In this document: positions 34,426-42,266 of the stretch, piece after piece
Layout: each line of letters opens with the position of its first letter
Numbering within the stretch: position 1 is the first letter of the stretch
Source: Neisseriaceae bacterium
Lineage (GTDB): Bacteria; Pseudomonadota; Gammaproteobacteria; Burkholderiales; Neisseriaceae
Length of the DNA stretch: 64,000 bases
Assembly: GCA_017934045.1 (NCBI GenBank)
Contig: JAGBKK010000024.1
Location: forward strand, 1-64,000
Reading direction: 5' to 3'
Program-made: the position numbers and the translations under genes
The notes under the pieces: model-generated
The model's input: the letters and a program-made list of their open reading frames with translations, nothing else
The model's database searches: none
Told to the model about the DNA's origin: nothing

Positions 34426-34838
34426 TCAAAATCACAAAACCAATTTGAAAACTCGGCTTTATCCAATTTTCTATGACACCGTCTTACCCAATGTTGCTTG
34501 CCCAATCTTCTGCGTTCTTGGTTCTGTTCTCGAATAAAAAAGCCATTTTCTTCTTCTTTTGGGTTGTCCAAATGCAAATTGATGACAAAATCAAAACCGT
34601 CATCTTTTTTAGGCTTTGGTATAAAACGAAAACCGTGAAATCGTACTAAAAGAGTAATCAATATTTCAGGGCAAAGCGTGCCACTGTTTTCCATATAAGG
34701 AATGTGAAAATAAAGGTCTTGACACAACTCTTTGATTGTTTCAAAGCCGCTAAATTCAGTACTCGTATCAATCGCATATTCTCCGATATAAACCAGAATA
34801 TAAGCGTATGTGCAATTCCACTCTTCAACCGTAATCAT
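34416..34838 (-). CDS. Hypothetical protein overlapping a tRNA gene
   Basis: 140 residues, soluble. Basic C-terminal part (REQNQERRRLGKQHWVRRCHRKLD). GGAGAACCTGA precedes the ATG. The last codons (GAG GGC GAT TAG) are also the 5' end of the tRNA(CAT), so processing of the tRNA by RNase P would cut this mRNA before its stop codon. No family recognised. Confidence 0.55.
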   Translation of the reverse strand: MITVEEWNCTYAYILVYIGEYAIDTSTEFSGFETIKELCQDLYFHIPYMENSGTLCPEILITLLVRFHGFRFIPKPKKDDGFDFVINLHLDNPKEEENGFFIREQNQERRRLGKQHWVRRCHRKLDKAEFSNWFCDFEGD

Positions 34839-34851
34839 TCAGGTTCTCCAA

Positions 34852-35700
34852 TCAAAACTCTGCAAAATCCCCAAAAATATCCCATTCTCTTTTGGGCGTT
34901 TGTTTTTCTGCTGCGGCTGCCTGTGCCACTGTTGCCTGTGCAATCACTTGTGTATTTTCTTGCGGCGGTTGGTTTGCTACTGTTGCCATAACAGGCGGTT
35001 TATTCGCTTTGGGCGGTGCTTTTTTCTTTGTTATCACCACATTTGGCACTGGCACGCTTGTGTCGATTTTCGGCACGCTCACCTGCTGTGTTTTAGGTTT
35101 TGCCGTTGTTGCTTTGGGTGGATTGATAATTTGGCTATCTTTATTCAATCGTGCATTATCAACCACTCGTTTCACATAATTGTCGCTCGACTTAAAGCCT
35201 GTGCGAAAATTGCCACTGTAATAGCAACTTAACGCTTGCTGTAAGCGTTGCTGTTCATCGCCTTTGGCACGGCTAAAACAATCTTTCAAAATCTCGCCGC
35301 CTGCACGCAGGTTTTCGCAAATATCAAAAATGCTCTCATCGGTTAAACCGTAGGCGGTCATATTTTTAACATTCACCTGCACCAAGCCCATAGAAAAGTT
35401 TTTGCCCTGTTGTCGCAATGTTTTAACCGCTGCAACAGCGTCTTTTAAATTGCGTGGCTGTTCTTTCAGGCTGCCTTTAACGACACCAATGGCAAATTGA
35501 TTAAAACTACTTTCTGTTCTCGCAACTGCTTGGAAAGTATCTGGGTCAATACCTTTCGCACACTGTTTAACGGCAGCATTAAAATTCACCGCTTTGGGTG
35601 TCGGTTGCGTTAAAACCGTTTTCATCATCTGCGGTTGATTTTCCGCACAAACAAAAAACGGCATTGCTAACAACGCCGTGAGAATAAGTTTATTTGTCAT
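34852..35700 (-). CDS. virB1: VirB1-like lytic transglycosylase
   Basis: 282 residues. Signal peptide to FFVCAEN. SLT domain: IDPDTFQAVARTESSFNQFAIG contains the catalytic Glu (ARTESS), FSMGLVQVNVKNMTAYGL and FDICENLRAGGEILKDCF follow, then ALSCYYSGNF. The C-terminal 100 residues are P/A/K-rich. It cuts peptidoglycan to let the secretion channel assemble. It lies 8.5 kb from virB7-B10, among unknown genes. Confidence 0.93.
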   Translation of the reverse strand: MTNKLILTALLAMPFFVCAENQPQMMKTVLTQPTPKAVNFNAAVKQCAKGIDPDTFQAVARTESSFNQFAIGVVKGSLKEQPRNLKDAVAAVKTLRQQGKNFSMGLVQVNVKNMTAYGLTDESIFDICENLRAGGEILKDCFSRAKGDEQQRLQQALSCYYSGNFRTGFKSSDNYVKRVVDNARLNKDSQIINPPKATTAKPKTQQVSVPKIDTSVPVPNVVITKKKAPPKANKPPVMATVANQPPQENTQVIAQATVAQAAAAEKQTPKREWDIFGDFAEF

Positions 35701-35953
35701 TTTTTATCTTTCTTTTTCTTTCATCTTCTTCTTCGCAAAATTCAATCATCTCTTTATACAATAAACCAACTATAATATAAGTAGCACAAACGATAAATGC
35801 CGCAATTTTTAGTGCAATAGTTTCAGAAATCACAATATAGAGATAAGAAACTAATGCACACACAGCACAATAACAAATCAAAAATATTTCTTTTCCACTA
35901 AATGCTTGTCCGCCAATAACATAAATCTTTTTCTTTTTATGCGTGTCTTTCAT
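35690..35953 (-). CDS. Small membrane protein
   Basis: 87 residues, two or three hydrophobic segments (IFLICYCAVCALVSYLYIVI and ALKIAAFIVCATYIIVGLLY) with a charged C-terminus. Its stop overlaps the start of virB1 by 11 bp, so it may be co-translated with it. Similar small membrane partners are found near VirB1 genes, but no family is recognised. Confidence 0.55.
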   Translation of the reverse strand: MKDTHKKKKIYVIGGQAFSGKEIFLICYCAVCALVSYLYIVISETIALKIAAFIVCATYIIVGLLYKEMIEFCEEEDERKRKIKNDK

Positions 35954-35997
35954 TCTATATCCCTATAAAACAGGCTGCCTGAATTTATTTACTGTTT

Positions 35998-36528
35998 TCA
36001 TTTTTCATTTTCTTTTCCCGACTTGTCAATAAATTCAATATTGACTTTAATTGAAAACTGCTCACCGAAATTATTATAATTTTTTTCGATACTTTTTTCT
36101 TTTCTATCTGTTTTCCAATAATGACACCGCAAATTTGCAAACCACATTAAATCCATTAAGTCTGCATTTGGGTTTTCTGAAATGTTTTGTTTCACATTAT
36201 GCAGTCGATAAAATTGAATTAAAGCCTTTTCGTATGCGTCTTCCGTAGTCAATTTAAGTTCTCTACCTAAACGATAATACAACCAAATTTCATATCCCAA
36301 CATAACCGACAGAATAATAAAAAGTGGTAGTGCTAACAATCCACAAATAATACCAACACCAACAAACCAAAAAGGCACTTGTATATTCAAAAACTTAAAA
36401 CAGACAAGAGTAACAAAAAACACCAATGTAACAATAAAAATACAAGGTAATATAAACTTTGAAAAGAATTTATTATTTCTTTCTGCACTTTTTTCTAATC
36501 TATTTGTTAATTCTGACATTTTTGACAT
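35998..36528 (-). CDS. Membrane protein, unknown function
   Basis: 176 residues with two membrane segments (FILPCIFIVTLVFFVTLVCF and FVGVGIICGLLALPLFIILSV) and a soluble C-terminal half. The AAGGA for its start is within the 3' end of the next gene upstream. No family recognised. Confidence 0.55.
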   Translation of the reverse strand: MSKMSELTNRLEKSAERNNKFFSKFILPCIFIVTLVFFVTLVCFKFLNIQVPFWFVGVGIICGLLALPLFIILSVMLGYEIWLYYRLGRELKLTTEDAYEKALIQFYRLHNVKQNISENPNADLMDLMWFANLRCHYWKTDRKEKSIEKNYNNFGEQFSIKVNIEFIDKSGKENEK

Positions 36529-36531
36529 ATA

Positions 36532-36720
36532 TTATTTTTCCTTATACCATTTATCAATCAAAAAACCGCCCCAAAAATAAACGGCAGCGGCGATTAAATT
36601 GATTGCATTACATAATAATTTGACTTCCACATTTTTCGATAAAAGCGAAGTAATACACAAAATCACAATCACATAAGCACTGGTGATTTTGACTTGCCTT
36701 TTTAATTTATCTTTATTCAT
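36532..36720 (-). CDS. Small membrane protein
   Basis: 62 residues from the ATG at 36720, which overlaps the end of the gene at 36713-37216. Two hydrophobic segments (VKITSAYVIVILCITSLLS and CNAINLIAAAVYFWGGFLI). No family recognised. Confidence 0.5.
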   Translation of the reverse strand: MNKDKLKRQVKITSAYVIVILCITSLLSKNVEVKLLCNAINLIAAAVYFWGGFLIDKWYKEK

Positions 36721-37216
36721 TTTCGCTGCCTGAATTTGACCAATCAATGCTGATTTTATAGATAAGTTTTTGTGGAAAACAATCTATATTAGTATGAAAT
36801 CCTTTTTTACTTAATTCATCAGCCACGCATTTTAATTCATCTTTGGTGAAACCATTTTTTGTTGTTGCTTTCAATAATAAATAACCAAGCAAAAACGCTG
36901 CACCTGATGACACAAAAGGTATTAAATTTTGCGACCGCCAAGCAAACAAGGTAGGCAAAACAACGAAAACAAACACAAGTCCTATAATGGTTTTTACTTT
37001 CGTACTGCTATCTGCATTTGCATTTGCATTAACAAGTTGATAACAATGCGTTTTACCGTCTTTGCTTACCTTATCAATAATGTTTTCCAGTTCCTTAATC
37101 TTCTTTTGCACTTTGGGTGTTTGCAAAAGTTCTGCTTGCTTTTGCTGTCTGATTACTTCCGCTTGTTGCCGTGCGGCTTGTGCATTAGCGGCGGCGATTT
37201 GTGCTGTCATTTCCAT
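36713..37216 (-). CDS. Membrane protein with N-terminal coiled coil
   Basis: 167 residues. N-terminal A/Q-rich helix (TAQIAAANAQAARQQAEVIR), coiled coil to about residue 60, two membrane segments (IIGLVFVFVVLPTLFAW and FVSSGAAFLLGYLLL), soluble C-terminus ending in residues written by an uptake sequence (SGSENE). ATGGAGATTAAC precedes the ATG. Function unknown. Confidence 0.55.
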   Translation of the reverse strand: MEMTAQIAAANAQAARQQAEVIRQQKQAELLQTPKVQKKIKELENIIDKVSKDGKTHCYQLVNANANADSSTKVKTIIGLVFVFVVLPTLFAWRSQNLIPFVSSGAAFLLGYLLLKATTKNGFTKDELKCVADELSKKGFHTNIDCFPQKLIYKISIDWSNSGSENE

Positions 37217-37265
37217 TTGTTAATCTCCATAAAAAAAGCAAGCCTTTCAGGCTGCCTGAAAAAAG

Positions 37266-37814
37266 TTAAAACGGTAAATATTCATCATCTGTATCATCAT
37301 CGGCTTTATCAACAGGCGAAATTTTAATTGTATGTTGTCGTCCTTTAATCGAATGGCTAATACAAAACGGCGGCAATTCATTATGAATTTTCCATTGCAC
37401 CGAAATATTCCCACGATTAAAAAACTTGTGGGATAAATACGCAATTAAACCAGTGCCAACTAACATTATGACAAACGCTAATAAATCATCAATCGTTGCG
37501 GGTCGTTTCAAAGAACCTATGAAAACATACACAACAGAAAAATACATTAACGCAAATAATGTTAATAAAAAATATAATTTGGATAACCAAACTTTATCAT
37601 TGCTTTTTTGGAATAAAACATAAATAATAAAGCCGCACACCACATTCAATAAATTACTCAATTCATTTGTTGCGTTGCTTGTAAGCAAAACATATAAATT
37701 CGCCATTGCCCACAGTAATTGAGCAACGATAAAAATCCAACCAAAAGCAAGCAATAATTTATCGCTTATCGGCGATTTTTCATCTTCCCATTCTTTTTGC
37801 ATTTTCAATCCCAT
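37266..37814 (-). CDS. Membrane protein, unknown function
   Basis: 182 residues with four hydrophobic segments (LLLAFGWIFIVAQLLWAM, LLNVVCGFIIYVLF, LYFLLTLFALMYFSVVYVF, LLAFVIMLVGTGLIAYLS) and an acidic tail (DKADDDTDDEYLPF). The ATG four codons on (37802) has a better GGGA and may be the start. The gene follows the tRNA-Ser directly. Confidence 0.55.
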   Translation of the reverse strand: MGLKMQKEWEDEKSPISDKLLLAFGWIFIVAQLLWAMANLYVLLTSNATNELSNLLNVVCGFIIYVLFQKSNDKVWLSKLYFLLTLFALMYFSVVYVFIGSLKRPATIDDLLAFVIMLVGTGLIAYLSHKFFNRGNISVQWKIHNELPPFCISHSIKGRQHTIKISPVDKADDDTDDEYLPF

Positions 37815-37824
37815 TTATATTCAA

Positions 37825-37916
37825 TGGCGGTGAGTATAGGATTTGAACCTATGAGCCGTTTTACAACGACTGACGGTTTAGCAAACCGCTGCATTAAACC
37901 ACTCTGCCAACTCACC
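37825..37916 (-). tRNA. tRNA-Ser (anticodon GCT)
   Basis: 92 nt including an encoded CCA. Acceptor GGTGAGT pairs with ACTCACC; the anticodon stem encloses TTGCTAA; a long variable arm follows, as in tRNA-Ser; T arm ATAGG-TTCAAAT-CCTAT; discriminator G, normal for serine. It reads AGC/AGU codons and lies among minus-strand ICE genes. Confidence 0.92.
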
Positions 37917-37956
37917 TTATTCATCGGCGAACAAATCTGCCGCCACAATTAAATCC

Positions 37957-38298
37957 TTATTTTTTCACACCAATACCCAACGCTTTTTGAGATTGAGAAA
38001 AAAATTCATCTCTACCGTCCTTTGTGCATTGGTGTTTAATACAAAACTCATCTACGGTTAAATTACCGTAATCAGCAATAACTTCCCTTGCTTTTTTAGA
38101 ACGGAATTTAGGAATTAACCAATGCTGATATACAAACTTGTATGCACTTTCCCATTCATCAATAAAAAAATCAATTAACAACTTCGGTAAATCATAAATC
38201 AATAAAAATAACAAAGAAAACGGCAAAAACACAATAAACCAAAATACCTGCCGCAATCTAAAATTAAATCGCACCCAATAAACTTCCTTTGTTTTCAT
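37957..38298 (-). CDS. Small membrane-associated protein
   Basis: 113 residues. One hydrophobic segment (VFWFIVFLPFSLLFLLIY), then a soluble C-terminus (ADYGNLTVDEFCIKHQCTKDGRDEFF). AAGGATTAGGCG precedes the ATG. No family recognised. Confidence 0.55.
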   Translation of the reverse strand: MKTKEVYWVRFNFRLRQVFWFIVFLPFSLLFLLIYDLPKLLIDFFIDEWESAYKFVYQHWLIPKFRSKKAREVIADYGNLTVDEFCIKHQCTKDGRDEFFSQSQKALGIGVKK

Positions 38299-38347
38299 CG
38301 CCTAATCCTTAATTAAGGAAAAGACAACCTTTTCAGGTTGCCTACTT

Positions 38348-38743
38348 TTAATTATCTGTTATTTCTGTAATTCTTTCATCAGAAAGAACAAATTTTGTAT
38401 CTTTAATCGTTCTTTCTATTGTTTCTTTTTTGAATACTCTAATTTTAATTTGTTCTTTTATTAAAACGATTTCAATATAAAAATCGTAATCATCTGTAAA
38501 ATAAGAGTATTCCAAATCGAAAAAATTACTGTCTGCAAAGCGATTTAATATTGCTTTTTCATCAAGTCGCCCATTCTGCCATTTTTCTGGGCTTGATTTT
38601 AAATCATCAATAATTCGTTCGATTTGCTTAATAACTTTTTCAAGTGCTGATGAATTGTCATCATTCTTTTTTAATACCCATTCTTCACCTTTGTCATTCA
38701 ACGAAAACCAATAACCACAAATGTAAAGAAAATATTTATCCAT
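38348..38743 (-). CDS. Hypothetical protein
   Basis: 131 residues from the ATG at 38743 (GGAG 9 nt upstream). Soluble and charged (KKNDDNSSALEKVIKQIERIIDDL), C-terminal beta-rich part. No family recognised. Confidence 0.55.
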   Translation of the reverse strand: MDKYFLYICGYWFSLNDKGEEWVLKKNDDNSSALEKVIKQIERIIDDLKSSPEKWQNGRLDEKAILNRFADSNFFDLEYSYFTDDYDFYIEIVLIKEQIKIRVFKKETIERTIKDTKFVLSDERITEITDN

Positions 38744-38759
38744 TTTCACACACTCCATT

Positions 38760-38924
38760 CTATTCATCGTTTTTATTGATAGCCGATTTCTCTGGTGGCA
38801 GCGGCGTAAAAACTTTGTGAATAATCACCTGTTCAAGCACCAAATAATAGATAGCATAAACCACATACGCCACAATGCTTACAGACAAGACAAAACCCAA
38901 CAAAATAAAAAATAGGTCATTCAT
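38760..38924 (-). CDS. Small membrane protein
   Basis: 54 residues (MNDLFFILLGFVLSVSIVAYV and onward), one long hydrophobic N-terminal segment and a short polar tail. AAAGGATTGGCG precedes the ATG. Its stop overlaps an upstream in-frame ATG of the next gene. Confidence 0.55.
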   Translation of the reverse strand: MNDLFFILLGFVLSVSIVAYVVYAIYYLVLEQVIIHKVFTPLPPEKSAINKNDE

Positions 38925-38958
38925 CGCCAATCCTTTCTTTCAGGCTGCCTGAAAAACA

Positions 38959-38985
38959 AAAACCGCTTTTATCAAGCGGTTTTAT
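38959..38985 (-). terminator. Terminator after 38972-39226
   Basis: AAACCGCTT/AAGCGGTTT stem with a short T tract on the minus strand, overlapping the end of the gene. Same stem as at 6621, 40649 and 42594. Confidence 0.7.
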
Positions 38986-39226
38986 CTTCTATTCTTCTCA
39001 TTTCCAACACATACGGCAAATTGCCATAGCGAATGTTGTAACGCCCAGTTTGTTCTTTATCGTTTTCAATCTTTTGCATAAACCACTGAAACACCACGCT
39101 CAATACCTCATCGGTTAAATCAACAGGCTTTCCAGTCGCACGATAAACACCGTTGGTATTCTCTTTAACAGACACCCAATGTATTTGATGAGTTATCGGT
39201 GTGAGTAGTAGTTTTTTCATCATCAT
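38972..39226 (-). CDS. Hypothetical protein
   Basis: 84 residues. The start lies 62 bp inside the upstream ATPase-like gene. Soluble (VDLTDEVLSVVFQWFMQKIEND). No family recognised. The overlap suggests a translational link with the decoy-like protein at 39165-39713. Confidence 0.5.
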   Translation of the reverse strand: MMMKKLLLTPITHQIHWVSVKENTNGVYRATGKPVDLTDEVLSVVFQWFMQKIENDKEQTGRYNIRYGNLPYVLEMRRIEDKTA

Positions 39227-39713
39227 TCCATTTCATTTCGTAAAGTAAATTAAACTCGTCCATAATCGTATCGCTTGCCATATCCACAGGCTCTGCGTTA
39301 ATTAAACGAGTTTCGTTATCAAGCATATCTGTTACCGTATCCCCTGATACAAAATATGCCTGAACTTCGTCAAAGTTCAGCCAATATCGCTCGGGTATTA
39401 CTTCATTTATCTTTTCTCGCAAACCTTTTCTTTTCTTCTTGTCATTTGCCAAATCGTAGGCGTAAATCAAATTGTTCAGTATCGTGTAAAAATAGGGACT
39501 ATTCGTCCATACAAGCAAAGAACTATCCGCTTTACTGCTGTGATAAAGGCTCACTAATTGCCTAACTTTTTCAACTTGCAACAGCGGAAAATCGTTTGCG
39601 TCAAATTGATGATAACAAGGCTTTTTTCCCTGTTCTTTACATTGCTTTTCAAACTTTTCTCTGACTTTGAAGTAAGCACTGCCGTTTTCATAAAATGCAA
39701 CACAGAAAAACAT
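39165..39713 (-). CDS. Homologue of only the C-terminal part of an OLD/AAA-type ATPase
   Basis: 182 residues from the ATG at 39713 (GGAG 8 nt upstream). Residues about 40-164 align with residues about 281-404 of the chromosomal ATPase at 58416-59630: TNSPYFYTILNNLIYAYDL versus THSPYILTVVNNLLYADEL, and both end in LYEMKWN. About half the residues over the last 90 are identical by eye. It lacks the nucleotide-binding N-terminal half, the acidic Walker B and the switch histidine (N71 instead of H). It therefore cannot hydrolyse ATP alone. Possible dominant-negative partner or immunity factor; also possibly an independent family or a degraded gene. Confidence 0.75.
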   Translation of the reverse strand: MFFCVAFYENGSAYFKVREKFEKQCKEQGKKPCYHQFDANDFPLLQVEKVRQLVSLYHSSKADSSLLVWTNSPYFYTILNNLIYAYDLANDKKKRKGLREKINEVIPERYWLNFDEVQAYFVSGDTVTDMLDNETRLINAEPVDMASDTIMDEFNLLYEMKWNDDEKTTTHTDNSSNTLGVC

Positions 39714-39835
39714 ATTCAAGTCTCCATAAAAAATAGGCAACCAAAAGGCTACCTGAACTATGTTTTAAGAACTGTAACTATTTGTTTTATCATTAAAAAC
39801 AAATAGTTAAATAGGGCGAAGAACTCCTTTTTTGG

Positions 39836-39984
39836 TATAATAAAGCGTTATCTCGCAGTTACATTTCCTGTTAGAGCAGGAAAATAATAGTAACCACTTG
39901 ATAACGATTAACTTTCAAACAAACCAAGAAGAGTGAAAGGTTTTGTTTGATTTTTTACCAACCAACTTTTCATAAGGAGTTCTT
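39836..39984 (+). promoter_or_regulatory. Promoter and structured leader RNA before the plus-strand gene
   Basis: Extended -10 TGGTATAAT ends at 39841. The predicted transcript then starts with nested stems: CGTTATC/GATAACG (39846-39852, 39900-39906), GTTAC/GTAAC (39858-39862, 39890-39894) and TTTCCTG/CAGGAAA (39864-39870, 39877-39883, 6-nt loop). Two mutually exclusive or pseudoknotting stems follow: CTTTCA/TGAAAG (39912-39917, 39934-39939) and CAAACAAACC/GGTTTTGTTTG (39916-39925, 39939-39949). AAGGAG lies at 39974-39979. A 12-bp copy of the ribosome-binding region in inverse orientation (GAAGAACTCCTT, 39818-39829) precedes the promoter. Confidence 0.5.
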
Positions 39985-39992
39985 CAATAAAC

Positions 39993-40643
39993 ATTAAACC
40001 TGATTTACTGCGTGAAATCATCGCAGGTAGTCTTTTGACTACTTTTTTAGTATTTCCACAACACTATAAATTAGAGTGGATTGCCTTTGTTATTTTTTCG
40101 ATTACAATTGCTATGATTGAAAAAGATAAAGTCTATAAAATCATCAGCAATGTTTTGTTTTTACCCATTACGGCTATTCTTTGGACGGTAAGTTTTTTCT
40201 TTGCCAAATCATCTGCTACTGATTATTTCAATATTAAGTATGGTATTTTTGCCGAAAACTTAAACTACTCCATTCAATTAAAAGCAGGAATTATCGCCAC
40301 AGTATCTGTAATATCAATCTATTGCATATTACTGATGATTTATTTCACTATAAAAATGTGGAAAACTCGCAAACAACCATTACAAGAATGGTTTGCTCAT
40401 TTTCCTGAATTAGCCATTCATTCATTTTCCTGTGCTTTTGTTTTTGCCTTTGTTGTATCTTTATCGCAAATAGCAGACGCAGCCGATACAACAATATTGC
40501 ATTTAGACGCATATCAACATTCCGACTGCCAAACACCTGAAAATGAAATTGCTATTCGTAAAAATGACAATACCTGCTATTCATTTTCACCCACTGGAAT
40601 TGTGAATTGGGAATTAAAAGAATACCCACGCAACAAGCATTAA
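39993..40643 (+). CDS. Membrane protein with a non-AUG start, only plus-strand gene of the ICE part
   Basis: The open frame begins at 39951, but no ATG or GTG occurs before the body of the protein. AAGGAG at 39974 points to ATA (39987) or ATT (39993); a TTG at 40035 is the first conventional alternative. About 216 residues: several membrane segments (LLTTFLVFPQHYKLEWIAFVIF region, then ISNVLFLPITAILWTVSFFF and GIIATVSVISIYCILLMIYF), a further hydrophobic segment and a C-terminal extracytoplasmic tail with two cysteines. No family recognised. Start position is uncertain. Confidence 0.6.
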   Translation: MKPDLLREIIAGSLLTTFLVFPQHYKLEWIAFVIFSITIAMIEKDKVYKIISNVLFLPITAILWTVSFFFAKSSATDYFNIKYGIFAENLNYSIQLKAGIIATVSVISIYCILLMIYFTIKMWKTRKQPLQEWFAHFPELAIHSFSCAFVFAFVVSLSQIADAADTTILHLDAYQHSDCQTPENEIAIRKNDNTCYSFSPTGIVNWELKEYPRNKH

Positions 40644-40648
40644 AACAA

Positions 40649-40673
40649 AAAACCGCTTAAATTAAGCGGTTTT
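40649..40673. terminator. Bidirectional terminator between convergent genes
   Basis: AAAACCGCTTAA/TTAAGCGGTTTT stem with A and T tracts on both sides, between the plus-strand gene ending at 40643 and the minus-strand gene ending at 40672. Confidence 0.8.
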
Positions 40674-41637
40674 AATCCCAAATCCGAATAGCGGAATATT
40701 CATTATTACAACCACTATTACCGTGAAGACAATCACGGTCTGTATAATAATAATCGACTTTAAGAAAACCACTATCTTTTAATAAGTTCATTGTTTCATC
40801 GTATTCATTTTTACGATTAGGCGAGTTAAAATCTTTTGGGACAAAAATTTCAATAACAATTTTTTCATCAACCTGCAAATAAACTTGTTTTATTACTTCA
40901 TCAATTATATCTTTAACATATTGATTTTCAATATGAATACTTTTATTTTTTAACTCAACATAATTAAACATTCGCTGTTTAACCGATTTACTTTGCTTTT
41001 GTGCTATTTTCTTTGTGCCGTCTATTGCTGAAATGGAAGTCAAAACACCCAAAATAAATGCAAAAACAATTAAAATCTTATTCAAATCTTTATTGATTTT
41101 TTCAGAAAGCAAAAGAGTAACAATGATAAACAGACACCCCAAAGCAGAACCAAAGAATAAACCATAATTCATTGTTTCGATATTCAATGAATGATAAAAT
41201 TTAATTATTCCAAAAATAAGAATAAATAACAAAAATAATGTTACCAAAAATAGAAAAAGAGCAACAATAATACTTATAGGTTGCTCGGGAATTTCTTCCT
41301 TTTGTTCTTGTTCTTTTTCTTCATTAGTTGTCCGTAATGATTTTAATTGAGCGGTTTTATCTTTTGCAAAAAATAATTTTAGACAATCTGCAATAAAATC
41401 AATCATACTTATTAAAAAAAAGAAACAACCTGCAACTCCCGTACCCAAACCCACAGTATAATTGTGATTAGACAGCAATGCTAATGTTGGCATTTGAGTA
41501 AAATCTGCATATCCCCTAATATATAAAGAGACAGGAAAGGATAAAAAGAATACAGTGATAAGAACAACTTTTAATAATTGACCTGCCAAATATTTTGCAA
41601 TTTCGTGATTTTGCGTATTAACCACTTCGTTTTTCAT
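40672..41637 (-). CDS. Multi-pass membrane protein with a C-terminal domain shared with 32648-33127
   Basis: 321 residues. About six membrane segments in the first 215 residues with a charged KTAQLKSLRTTNEEKEQEQ loop, then the soluble domain (LKNKSIHIENQYVKDIIDEV, VPKDFNSPNRKNEYDETMNLL, CNNEYSAIRIWD) also found at 32648-33127. A close cysteine pair (DCLHGNSGC) lies near the end. TGGGG precedes the ATG. Function unknown. Confidence 0.65.
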   Translation of the reverse strand: MKNEVVNTQNHEIAKYLAGQLLKVVLITVFFLSFPVSLYIRGYADFTQMPTLALLSNHNYTVGLGTGVAGCFFFLISMIDFIADCLKLFFAKDKTAQLKSLRTTNEEKEQEQKEEIPEQPISIIVALFLFLVTLFLLFILIFGIIKFYHSLNIETMNYGLFFGSALGCLFIIVTLLLSEKINKDLNKILIVFAFILGVLTSISAIDGTKKIAQKQSKSVKQRMFNYVELKNKSIHIENQYVKDIIDEVIKQVYLQVDEKIVIEIFVPKDFNSPNRKNEYDETMNLLKDSGFLKVDYYYTDRDCLHGNSGCNNEYSAIRIWD

Positions 41638-41678
41638 TTCAAAACCCCATAAAAAAGCAACCTGAAAATCTTTTCAGG

Positions 41679-42212
41679 CTACCTATAATCAAATTCAACC
41701 ACAATTTTAAGTGCAATAAACATACTTACAAACACAACTGCAATACCACGCCATTGCAAAAAAGAAAAATCAGGTAATCCATATTTTTCATTAAACCAAT
41801 ATATCGCATATGCAATACTACTCATTATCGAAATAGCACCCACTGACAACGATATTATTCTCCAACCAAGATAACTCATTACATTATCAAAAATTGTCAT
41901 AACAGCCGAAAAAGCAACTATTACCAAAACAACCGTAGTAAATTTTAATAAAGGTGCGTATTCAGTAATGCCTGTCAAACCTAATGAATTGAAAATATTT
42001 CCAGAGCGAAAGGCAAAAATCCCTATTGCCGTAAAAAATAAGGAAATTGCAACGATAAAACACCCAAAAGCATATCGAAAGCATTTTTCATTTTGCTCTT
42101 TTCGATACGAACTAATAAATAAATCATCTTTAATTAGCATATTAAAGAAAGAAGATAAAAACAGCAAAATAAATCCGCCAATCACGCTTGCCCAAAAAGC
42201 AATAGTAGCCAT
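41679..42212 (-). CDS. Multi-pass membrane protein
   Basis: 177 residues with five hydrophobic segments (AFWASVIGGFILLFLSSFF, FGCFIVAISLFFTAIGIFAF, LLKFTTVVLVIVAFSAVM, IISLSVGAISIMSSIAYAI, GIAVVFVSMFIALKIVV). GGAGTAAAGAA precedes the ATG. No family recognised. Confidence 0.55.
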   Translation of the reverse strand: MATIAFWASVIGGFILLFLSSFFNMLIKDDLFISSYRKEQNEKCFRYAFGCFIVAISLFFTAIGIFAFRSGNIFNSLGLTGITEYAPLLKFTTVVLVIVAFSAVMTIFDNVMSYLGWRIISLSVGAISIMSSIAYAIYWFNEKYGLPDFSFLQWRGIAVVFVSMFIALKIVVEFDYR

Positions 42213-42266
42213 TTCTTTACTCCGTTAAAAAGGCAACCTGAAAAGGCTGCCTGAACACAAATAAAC

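Noticed and set aside
39846-39949. Retron msr-msd RNA
   Set aside because: No reverse transcriptase gene is nearby and the neighbouring gene encodes a membrane protein.
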